From contig JAFGDC010000087.1 in assembly GCA_016932295.1 (NCBI GenBank), forward strand, positions 1 to 5,805: a DNA stretch of 5,805 nucleotides. The letters are read 5' to 3'. Shown piece by piece: positions 1-5,805 of this stretch. Origin of the DNA: a candidate division CSSED10-310 bacterium (GTDB lineage Bacteria > CSSED10-310 > JAFGDC01). How positions within the stretch are numbered: position 1 is the first letter of the stretch; each line of letters begins with the position of its first letter. Below the pieces are notes generated by a model. The model was not told the DNA's origin, searched no databases, and worked only from the letters and a program-made list of their open reading frames with translations. The position numbers and the translations under genes are program-made.

Positions 1-1311
1 GACGGCGTTACTTTGGGTTGGGATGGCGCGGCGGTGGCTGCCATGGCTCGTGAGTTTCAACCTGAACTGGTGGTGCTTCTTACCAGTACACCCAGCATTT
101 ACAGCGATGTTTCCTGTGCCGGGGGCATCAAGGCCGTCTGTCCCGGCGCTTACGTGGTGCTGGTGGGACCGCATGTCTCGGCGCTGCCGGCGGAAAGCAT
201 CGCCCTTTCCGATGCGGTGGATGCGGTGGCCATGCGTGAATTCGAGGATACGCTGGTGGAGCTGGCGGATCGCCTGGCGCGGGGTGACGGTGTGCACGAG
301 GTGGCGGGGCTGGCGCTGCGGCATGCCGGGGGAATCAAGGTCAATCCCCACCGTCCGTTTATCCAGGACCTGGACAGGCTGCCGTTCGTGAGCAGCGTGT
401 ACAAGGATTTTCTGAAGCCGAGCGATTATTTCTACTCTATTGCCCGCTGGCCGATGATGACCATCATCACCGGGCGTGGTTGCGTGCATCACTGCGCCTA
501 TTGCGTGTATCCGCAGGTGCAGTGCGGGCATCAGTGCCGCTACCGGGACGTGCGCAAGGTGGTGGAGGAGTTTCGCTATATCCAGGAGACCTTTCCCGAG
601 GTGAAGGAGATATTCATCGAGGACGATACCCTGACAGTGGATCGCGAACGCTGCATGGAGTTCTGCGATCTGCTGGCCTCGGCCGGCCTGCACCTGACCT
701 TCACCGCCAATTCGCGCGCCGAGATCGATTTCGACCAGCTCAAAGCGCTCAAGCGGGCTGGCTGCCGGCTGCTGTGCGTGGGTTTCGAGAGCGGCGTGGA
801 GGAATTGCTGGCCAACATGCGGAAGCGCAACACTCTTGCCCGGGCCAGGCAATTCGTGCGCGATGCCAAGCGGGCCGGAGTGATGGTCCACGGTTGCTTT
901 CTGGTAGGCAACGAGGGTGAGACCCCCGCCACCATGCGCGCCACACTGGAGTATGCCAAGAGCCTCAACACCGACACCGCCCAATTTTTCCCTATCATGG
1001 TGTATCCGGGCACCGTGGCATATGAATGGGTAAAGGAGAATGGCTATCTTACCACGACCGATTTCAGTGCATGGCTCAGTGCGGACGGCATGCACAATTG
1101 CGTGGTGGATCTTCCTGGGTTGTCCGCCGCAGACATGGTGGCGTTCTGTGACCGGGCGCGCCGGGAATATTACCTGCGGCCGCGTTACCTCGTATTCAAA
1201 CTGTGGCAGACGCTGCGCCACCCCACCGAGGCGCAGCGCACGCTGAAATCGTTCCGGACGTTTTACAAGCACCTGTTCAAGGGAAGTCAGCCAGGCCATG
1301 CCCCAGGGTAG
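1..1311 (+). CDS. Radical SAM protein with cobalamin-binding-like domain, 5' partial
   Basis: The frame is open from base 1, so the true start lies upstream; the TTG at 13 is only an apparent start. 436 residues are visible (numbered from base 1). Residues 1 to about 95 look like the C-terminal half of a B12-binding Rossmann domain: a buried strand (VVLLTST) and a VGPHVS turn (His58) where the family has GGxH. The part that would hold the cobalamin-ligand DxHxxG motif is outside the window, so cofactor binding cannot be judged. The radical SAM core follows with the CxxxCxxC iron-sulfur motif (Cys161, Cys165, Cys168), an IEDDT strand (206-210), GFESG (261-265) and GNEGET (303-308), which replaces the common GLPGET. 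The helical C-terminus ends in a basic tail. Family members do radical methylations, cyclisations and rearrangements; HpnJ-like hopanoid enzymes share the CxYCxxPQ pattern. Here the neighbours point to a sugar or lipid-carrier substrate, which is inference. Class is confident, reaction unknown. Confidence 0.9.
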   Translation, partial: DGVTLGWDGAAVAAMAREFQPELVVLLTSTPSIYSDVSCAGGIKAVCPGAYVVLVGPHVSALPAESIALSDAVDAVAMREFEDTLVELADRLARGDGVHEVAGLALRHAGGIKVNPHRPFIQDLDRLPFVSSVYKDFLKPSDYFYSIARWPMMTIITGRGCVHHCAYCVYPQVQCGHQCRYRDVRKVVEEFRYIQETFPEVKEIFIEDDTLTVDRERCMEFCDLLASAGLHLTFTANSRAEIDFDQLKALKRAGCRLLCVGFESGVEELLANMRKRNTLARARQFVRDAKRAGVMVHGCFLVGNEGETPATMRATLEYAKSLNTDTAQFFPIMVYPGTVAYEWVKENGYLTTTDFSAWLSADGMHNCVVDLPGLSAADMVAFCDRARREYYLRPRYLVFKLWQTLRHPTEAQRTLKSFRTFYKHLFKGSQPGHAPG

Positions 1312-2299
1312 CACTCCTGAGACCATGGTGAAGTATTCGGTGGTCATCCCGGTCCGTGATCACATGACCGGGATCGGGGTCCCCTTGCGGGCGCTGGAGG
1401 ATCAGACCATCGACCGAGCGCTGTACGAGGTGATCGTGGTGGATGACGGCTCTACGGATGGAACCGGGGGTGCCGCGGATCGGCACGGCGTACGGGTGCT
1501 GCGGCAGGAATCCAGCGGTCCGGCGGCGGCCCGCAATCTTGGTGCACGGGCAGCAGCCGGCGCCATCCTGTTGTTCACCGATGCCGATTGCCGGCCTGAG
1601 CGGGACTGGATCGAGCGCTTGACCGCGCCTTTCGTCGATCCCGATGTGTTTGGTGTCAAGGGCGCTTACTTGAGCAGTCAATCCAGCCTGATCGCCCGTT
1701 TTGTCCAGCAGGAGTATGAAGCCAAATACCGCCGCATGGCGCGGTTTTCTTCCATCGACTTCATCGACACCTACTCGGCCGCGTTTCGCCGTGACGACTT
1801 CTTGGCCTTGGGGGGGTATGACGAGTCATACCCGGGCGCCAGCGTGGAAGACCAGGAGTTTTCCTTCCGCGCCGCGGCGGCCGGCTTGCGCATGGTGTTT
1901 GAGCCCGGCGCCCTGGTCACCCACGAGCATGCGGCGACCCTGTTCCGATATGCCCGGAAAAAGTTCAACATCGGGTTCTGGAAGGTGAAGTTGTTGCGCC
2001 GCCACCCCGGAAAGGCGGTGCGCGACTCGCACACACCGCAGATGCTCAAGCTGCAGATGGTGCTGGCCGTGATAGTCCTGGCGGGAATCGCCGCCCGGCT
2101 TGCCGGTTGGGGCAGCGGCCTGTTGCTGGCCGGCTGTGGATTGTTTCTCGCCGCCACGATCCCGGCCGCCCTCGGTTCATTTCCGGCCGACCCGGCAGCG
2201 GCTTTGCTCACACCCCTCTTTCTGTTCGTCCGGGCCCTGGCGCTGACCCTCGGCCTGTTGTGGGGAACAGTCTCCCAGCTCCGGAGGACCCCGTCATGA
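1298..2299 (+). CDS. Family 2 glycosyltransferase with C-terminal membrane tail
   Basis: A GT-A fold transferase that would move a nucleotide-activated sugar onto a lipid-linked glycan at the cytoplasmic membrane face. 333 residues: strand YSVVIPVRD (13-21), VVDDGSTDGT (47-56) for nucleotide binding, ARNLGA (78-83), the metal-binding DxD as Asp95-Ala-Asp97, the GGYDE turn (172-176) and VEDQEFSFR (183-191), whose Glu184/Asp185 sit where the family has its catalytic acid. HEH follows at 209-211. Residues 250-325 are strongly hydrophobic with two to three likely membrane segments, which anchors the enzyme. Starting at 1298 overlaps the radical SAM gene by 14 bases and uses AGGGAAG at 1280-1286. 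An ATG at 1325 (residue 10) gives a typical compact N-terminus but only a weak, distant AGGG; I favour 1298 slightly. The stop overlaps the next start in ATGA, so translation is probably coupled. Donor and acceptor sugars cannot be told. Confidence 0.92.
   Translation: MPQGSTPETMVKYSVVIPVRDHMTGIGVPLRALEDQTIDRALYEVIVVDDGSTDGTGGAADRHGVRVLRQESSGPAAARNLGARAAAGAILLFTDADCRPERDWIERLTAPFVDPDVFGVKGAYLSSQSSLIARFVQQEYEAKYRRMARFSSIDFIDTYSAAFRRDDFLALGGYDESYPGASVEDQEFSFRAAAAGLRMVFEPGALVTHEHAATLFRYARKKFNIGFWKVKLLRRHPGKAVRDSHTPQMLKLQMVLAVIVLAGIAARLAGWGSGLLLAGCGLFLAATIPAALGSFPADPAAALLTPLFLFVRALALTLGLLWGTVSQLRRTPS
1814..1833 (+). repeat. Perfect 9-base inverted repeat inside the glycosyltransferase gene
   Basis: The arms GGGTATGAC (1814-1822) and GTCATACCC (1825-1833) are exact reverse complements separated by GA. 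The left arm is the end of a seven-G run (1810-1816). It encodes the conserved GGYDESYP segment, so it may be a chance product of coding constraint; no T-tract follows, so it is not a classical terminator. Confidence 0.6.
2283..2288 (+). promoter_or_regulatory. Ribosome binding site fixing the phosphotransferase start
   Basis: GGAGGA, a strong Shine-Dalgarno core, ends 7 bases before the ATG at 2296. The site lies inside the last codons of the glycosyltransferase gene. It decides the start: the open frame runs back to at least 2107, but that extension is an out-of-frame reading of the glycosyltransferase tail and adds 63 residues with no family resemblance. Confidence 0.85.
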
Positions 2300-3726
2300 A
2301 ACGCGGTTGGCTCAGGGCGATCCTGGTCATCACCGGTGACCTCCTGCTGCTCAACCTCAGCTTCATCGGTTCCTATTGGCTGCGATTCTACCAGGAGGTG
2401 GGTTCCAATCTGGGCGGTGTCCATCCCATCGCCCCCTTTGGAGCATATTCAAAAGCGCTGGTGTTCATCTCCTACGTATGGCTGTTCACCTTTCATTTGA
2501 TGGGATTGTACAAGTTTGAGCACACCAGTGATTTCATCGATGAAATATACCGGATCATCAAGGCCACCACGTTCGGTACCGTCGTCGCGCTCTCTCTCAC
2601 GTTCTTTTACCGGCCTACCGGCGGATTCAATTACTCGCGCCTGGTGATCCTCTATGCCTGGATCCTGAGTAGTCTCCTGATCGTTGGATTCCGGTTGAGC
2701 CTGCGCAAGTTGTCCCGCGCCCTGCACCAGAGGAATTTCGACACCAGGCGGGTAGTAGTGGCGGGAAACAACAGCATGGCTCGCTTCGTGGTTGAAAAGA
2801 TCGTGGGTAATCCGGGTCTGGGCTACCGCATCATCGGCTTCGTCGACGGGGATGATGGGGCCGCGGAACCCCTGCCGGGCGTACCATCTCTGGGCCGCCT
2901 GGAGGATCTACCGCAGCTCATGGAACAACGGGCCATCGATGAGATCGTTCTGGCGCGCACCGATATCGGGCATTACAAGCTGCTGGAAATGGTTTCGTTG
3001 TGCGAACAGCACGGCATCCGGTTGATCATGGTGCCGACGGTCTATGACCTGTTGATCGATTACGCCGATGTCTACGAACTGGAAGGAATACCGTTGGTGG
3101 CCCTCAAGGAAAAACCAATGAACGAACTGTCACTGGCAGTGAAGCGGACCTTCGATCTGGTGACGGCCGGCTTGACGATGGTGCTATCCCTGCCGCTGTG
3201 GCTTCTGATCGCGGTGCTGATCCGCCGGGACAGCCCCGGACCGGTGATATTCCGCCAGCTCCGCGCCGGCCAGGATGGCAAACCCTTCCATATGTTGAAA
3301 TTCAGGACCATGGTGGCGGATGCGGAGGAACAGAGGGACGAACTGCTGGCCTATGCATCGTGCGAGGAGCCGGTGTTCAAGATGCCCAATGACCCGCGCA
3401 TCACCAGGGTGGGCCAGTTTCTGCGCCGCAGCAGCCTGGATGAACTACCCCAGCTTGTCAACGTGCTCAAGGGTGAGATGAGCTTCATAGGACCCCGCCC
3501 GGAAGAGGTCTGTTTCGTGAATCAGTACGATATCTGGCAGCGCCGGCGGCTCAAGGTGAAACCGGGGATAACCGGTCTTCAGCAGATAATGTGCCGTGGC
3601 ACGCTGTCCTTGACGGAGCGTGTAAAATACGATATTTATTACATTCGTAAGCGTTCACTGCTGATGGATGTCTGGATTCTGTTGAAGACCATCCCCGTGG
3701 TGATTTCCGGACGTGGAGCCAACTAG
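2296..3726 (+). CDS. Polyprenyl-phosphate sugar-1-phosphate transferase (WbaP-like initiating enzyme)
   Basis: Transfers a sugar-1-phosphate from a nucleotide sugar to undecaprenyl phosphate, the first committed step of surface glycan synthesis. 476 residues, a normal full length for the polyisoprenyl-phosphate hexose-1-phosphate transferase family. Order: four membrane helices (about 8-30, 49-70, 88-106, 114-134); a Rossmann-like cytoplasmic domain opening with [12 protein letters not shown] at 151-162 and GYRIIGFVD after it; a membrane-inserted hydrophobic segment at about 286-307 containing SLP; then the catalytic sugar transferase domain with SPGP, KFRTM (335-339), the Asp-Glu catalytic dyad in SLDELPQL (Asp382, Glu383), and GPRP (399-402). 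The end is [16 protein letters not shown] (421-436), where many relatives have GLWQVSGR. The C-terminal YDIYYI and long hydrophobic stretch are typical. The start is set by a strong GGAGGA and overlaps the upstream stop by four bases. The sugar (galactose, glucose or an N-acetylhexosamine) is not predictable here. Confidence 0.95.
   Translation: MKRGWLRAILVITGDLLLLNLSFIGSYWLRFYQEVGSNLGGVHPIAPFGAYSKALVFISYVWLFTFHLMGLYKFEHTSDFIDEIYRIIKATTFGTVVALSLTFFYRPTGGFNYSRLVILYAWILSSLLIVGFRLSLRKLSRALHQRNFDTRRVVVAGNNSMARFVVEKIVGNPGLGYRIIGFVDGDDGAAEPLPGVPSLGRLEDLPQLMEQRAIDEIVLARTDIGHYKLLEMVSLCEQHGIRLIMVPTVYDLLIDYADVYELEGIPLVALKEKPMNELSLAVKRTFDLVTAGLTMVLSLPLWLLIAVLIRRDSPGPVIFRQLRAGQDGKPFHMLKFRTMVADAEEQRDELLAYASCEEPVFKMPNDPRITRVGQFLRRSSLDELPQLVNVLKGEMSFIGPRPEEVCFVNQYDIWQRRRLKVKPGITGLQQIMCRGTLSLTERVKYDIYYIRKRSLLMDVWILLKTIPVVISGRGAN
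3715..3718 (+). promoter_or_regulatory. Ribosome binding site of the export permease gene
   Basis: GGAG lies 8 bases before the ATG at 3727, inside the last codons of the phosphotransferase gene. The stop TAG (3724-3726) abuts this ATG directly, so the site supports the start and termination-coupled reinitiation. Confidence 0.6.
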
Positions 3727-4536
3727 ATGCGCCGTTCCATCACCCGCCTGCGAAGCCATCTGGCCGATATTCTGAAGCACCGGGAAATACTCTTTTTCCT
3801 GGCCCTCAAGGATATCAAGATCCGGTATCGTTTCTCCTCCCTCGGCTTCCTCTGGGCCATCATCTCTCCCCTCGGTCAGATGATCATTCTGTCCATCGTG
3901 TTCACTTTCGTCATCCGTTTCGAGATCAGGGCATACCCCGCCTTCCTGTTGATCGGCCTGTTACCCTGGTCCTATTTCAACTTGTCCCTCAACTATACGA
4001 CCACTTCTATCGTGGATCACGGCGGTCTGATCAAGAAGATCTATTTCCCCCGTGAAATCATCCCACTGGCCCAGATCGCCTCCAACCTGTTCGATTACTG
4101 CGTGGCCTTGTGCATTCTGGCGCCGTTCCTCCTGTTTTTCCATGTCGGCTTGTCCTGGTGGATCCTGCTGCTGCCGGTCGCCCTACTCATCCAGGTCATG
4201 TTCACCGCTGGCATCTCGCTGATCTTTTCCAGCCTCACGGTGTATTACCGCGACATCAAGTACATCAAGGAGCTGGTCCTGATGTTCGGCTTCTATGCAT
4301 CTCCCGTTTTCTATCCGGCTTCCTTCATTGAGAAAAACTTGGGGCGTGGTGCATACCTGGTTTACCATCTCAATCCCATGGCGGGGATCATTCATCTGTA
4401 CCGCCGGATTTTTTACGAACAGGCCGCCCCCAGCATCGTGCTGCTGCTGTATGCGCTGGTTGTTTCGCTGATCATCCTGGCGTTCGGATTCGTGGTCTTC
4501 GAACGCCATGAGCGATCCTTCGCGGACCTGGTGTGA
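3727..4536 (+). CDS. wzm: ABC-2 polysaccharide export permease (Wzm type)
   Basis: Inner-membrane half of an ABC exporter that moves undecaprenyl-diphosphate-linked polysaccharide to the periplasm. 269 residues, the usual length for Wzm/KpsM/TagG permeases. An amphipathic N-terminus leads into DIKIRYRFSSLGFLW (29-43), the family's interface motif, followed by about six membrane segments (roughly 41-64, 70-88, 116-138, 144-172, 182-200, 238-258). Other family signs are FPREIIPLA (107-115), YYRDIKYI (173-180) in the cytoplasmic loop that contacts the ATPase, NPM (216-218), and a C-terminal ERSFADLV. The gene starts right after the phosphotransferase stop codon and its own TGA shares one base with the ATPase start. 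The ATPase gene next door fits a Wzm/Wzt pair. O-antigen, capsule or other glycan cannot be distinguished. Confidence 0.95.
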   Translation: MRRSITRLRSHLADILKHREILFFLALKDIKIRYRFSSLGFLWAIISPLGQMIILSIVFTFVIRFEIRAYPAFLLIGLLPWSYFNLSLNYTTTSIVDHGGLIKKIYFPREIIPLAQIASNLFDYCVALCILAPFLLFFHVGLSWWILLLPVALLIQVMFTAGISLIFSSLTVYYRDIKYIKELVLMFGFYASPVFYPASFIEKNLGRGAYLVYHLNPMAGIIHLYRRIFYEQAAPSIVLLLYALVVSLIILAFGFVVFERHERSFADLV

Positions 4537-5805
4537 TGAGCGGGTCCATCATTTCGCTGCGCGGCATCGGCAAGAAATACCGGATCGACCAACGGCGCTT
4601 CCTCACCAAGGACCTGGTCAGGCATCTCCTGCGCCGGCGGCCGCCACAGGTGGATTTCTGGGCGTTGAAGGAGATCGATCTCGATATCCTTCGGGGGGAA
4701 AGCGTTGGTGTCATCGGCGAGAACGGCTCGGGCAAGTCCACATTGCTGAAGATATTGTCCAACGTCACGCAACCCACCACCGGCGTCATGACCGTCAACG
4801 GCGTCATCTCTTCGCTCCTTGAACTGGGCGCTGGATTCCATCCCTATCTCACCGGGCGGGAAAACGTGTATCTGAACGGCGCCATCCTGGGCATGCGCAA
4901 GCGGGTCATCGACCGCATCTTCGATGACATAGTGGACTTTTCCGGGATCGGCCGGTTCATCGATACGCCGGTTCAGAACTACTCCTCCGGTATGTATGTC
5001 AGACTGGGTTTTTCCATTGCCGTGCATATCGATCCAGACATCCTGATCATCGATGAGGTGCTTGCGGTGGGCGATGAGGAATTCCAGCGCAAGAGCAAGG
5101 CCAAGATCCAGGAATTCCGCGAACAGGGCAGGACCATCCTCATTGTCTCGCACGATCTCAGCGCCATCCGCGACATCTGCTCGAGGGTATACTGGCTGCG
5201 GGAAGGCAGGATCGTGGAAGAAGGCGACCGGGAGACCATCACCTCCCGGTATCTCTCGTTCGTCGGCGCCAGGATGGGACTGACCACCATCTCGCTTGAC
5301 CGGTTGTCGGTTATCTTCGAGAAGGGCAAGCTGATCCTGTTCTGGCGGGGAGTGGAATTGACCAAGAACTTCTGCGGCCACTCCTACCTGGTTTCCGCCA
5401 CCACCTGGCAGCCTTCCATGCTGGCGGCATGGGAAGTCCTGGCGCATGACGATCGGGGATTCACCGCCCTGGGCCGCTGGAAGGCGATGCCCATCGAGCA
5501 GACCTGGCGGGTCCGCATCGAGTCGGAGAAAGAGATCCGTTGGGAGGTAGAGATGGATGTGCGAGCGGATTGCCGCATAAAAAATGATACGTACAATCTG
5601 ATGCTCACCGATCGCTATGATAGGTGGGTGACGCCGAGCGGCGGCGGTGAGTTTCCGCCTGAATTCCATGAAAGCTTCACCCAGCGTCTGATCGGCATCG
5701 GTCAGGGTGAGGGACGGATCGGCGCGCAGGGGTTTTCTCTCGGCGGGCTGGCGATTCCGTCGGTGCACCTGGCTGTCAACAAGGATCGTGACGGTTTTCT
5801 GAGTC
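4536..5805 (+). CDS. wzt: ABC polysaccharide export ATPase (Wzt type) with unusual C-terminal domain, 3' partial
   Basis: Energises the permease encoded just upstream. The frame is open from the ATG at 4536 to the window end: 423 visible residues, no stop. The nucleotide-binding domain is complete: Walker A GENGSGKS (61-68), the ELGAGFHPYLTGREN segment (96-110) that polysaccharide exporters carry around the Q-loop, signature YSSGM (149-153) in place of LSGGQ, Walker B ILIIDE (169-174) with catalytic Glu174, D-loop AVGD (177-180), and switch His206 in SHD. Residues from about 252 form a second domain, as in Wzt proteins whose C-terminal domain recognises a capped O-antigen end. This one does not look like the familiar Wzt module: it is Trp-rich (270, 291, 299, 315, 324, 336, 364), with alternating strand-like stretches such as KLILFWRG and EIRWEVEMDV. 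Start and permease stop overlap in TGATG with only a weak GGA upstream, implying translational coupling. The ATPase call is very secure; the C-terminal role is inferred. Confidence 0.95.
   Translation, partial: MSGSIISLRGIGKKYRIDQRRFLTKDLVRHLLRRRPPQVDFWALKEIDLDILRGESVGVIGENGSGKSTLLKILSNVTQPTTGVMTVNGVISSLLELGAGFHPYLTGRENVYLNGAILGMRKRVIDRIFDDIVDFSGIGRFIDTPVQNYSSGMYVRLGFSIAVHIDPDILIIDEVLAVGDEEFQRKSKAKIQEFREQGRTILIVSHDLSAIRDICSRVYWLREGRIVEEGDRETITSRYLSFVGARMGLTTISLDRLSVIFEKGKLILFWRGVELTKNFCGHSYLVSATTWQPSMLAAWEVLAHDDRGFTALGRWKAMPIEQTWRVRIESEKEIRWEVEMDVRADCRIKNDTYNLMLTDRYDRWVTPSGGGEFPPEFHESFTQRLIGIGQGEGRIGAQGFSLGGLAIPSVHLAVNKDRDGFLS

Noticed and set aside
13..15. TTG as the start of the radical SAM gene
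   Set aside because: The frame is open to base 1 and the protein would lack the first half of its B12-binding-like domain, so this is a truncated gene rather than a real start.
576..1013. Antisense open frame within the radical SAM gene
   Set aside because: No ribosome binding site or domain resemblance was seen; the sense strand carries conserved radical SAM motifs throughout this stretch.
2107..2295. Upstream extension of the phosphotransferase frame by 63 codons
   Set aside because: It overlaps the glycosyltransferase coding region out of frame, and the strong GGAGGA at 2283-2288 points to the ATG at 2296, where the family-typical first membrane helix begins.
4971..4994. YSSGM signature in the ATPase as a degenerate, possibly inactive ABC motif
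   Set aside because: This variant is normal for polysaccharide-type ABC exporters of the Wzt/KpsT/TagH group, and Walker A, Walker B and the switch histidine are all intact.
4413..5768. Long antisense open frame (about 451 codons) opposite the 3' end of the permease gene and the ATPase gene
   Set aside because: Its translation is low in hydrophobic order and rich in Asp, Gly, His and Pro, with no recognisable domain. The sense strand has a complete set of ABC ATPase motifs and continues beyond the window. The antisense frame is a by-product of GC-rich codon use.

Overview
The window is a GC-rich stretch of bacterial DNA, most likely from a proteobacterium, possibly a gammaproteobacterium. 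That placement is an inference from base composition and protein style; no marker gene is present. All coding is on the + strand and almost every base is coding. It holds five consecutive genes with no intergenic gap larger than about 13 bases. I see no promoter, terminator, RNA gene, mobile element or CRISPR array.

Layout: (1) bases 1-1311, the 3' part of a radical SAM protein with a cobalamin-binding-like N-terminal domain, its start lying before the window; (2) 1298-2299, a family 2 glycosyltransferase with a hydrophobic C-terminal tail; (3) 2296-3726, a complete polyprenyl-phosphate sugar-1-phosphate transferase of the WbaP-like type, which would start glycan synthesis on undecaprenyl phosphate; (4) 3727-4536, an ABC-2 polysaccharide export permease (Wzm type); (5) 4536-5805, the matching ATPase (Wzt type), cut off by the window end inside an unusual C-terminal domain. 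Gene 5 has no stop codon in the window, and a long antisense reading frame lies over it. The sense gene is clearly the real one, because it carries every ABC ATPase motif.

Together the genes read as part of an ABC-transporter-dependent surface polysaccharide locus (O-antigen, capsule or similar glycan). The phosphotransferase loads the first sugar phosphate onto the lipid carrier, glycosyltransferases such as gene 2 extend it at the cytoplasmic face, and Wzm/Wzt flips the finished lipid-linked chain across the inner membrane. The radical SAM enzyme would modify a sugar, lipid or precursor, but its substrate cannot be read from the sequence. More glycosyltransferases are expected outside the window, since one is not enough to build a polymer.

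The two least routine points are the Trp-rich C-terminal region of the Wzt-like protein, which I do not recognise as the usual Wzt carbohydrate-binding domain, and the radical SAM enzyme tightly coupled to a glycan assembly and export cassette. I found no clearly new system; the rest is an ordinary polysaccharide operon.
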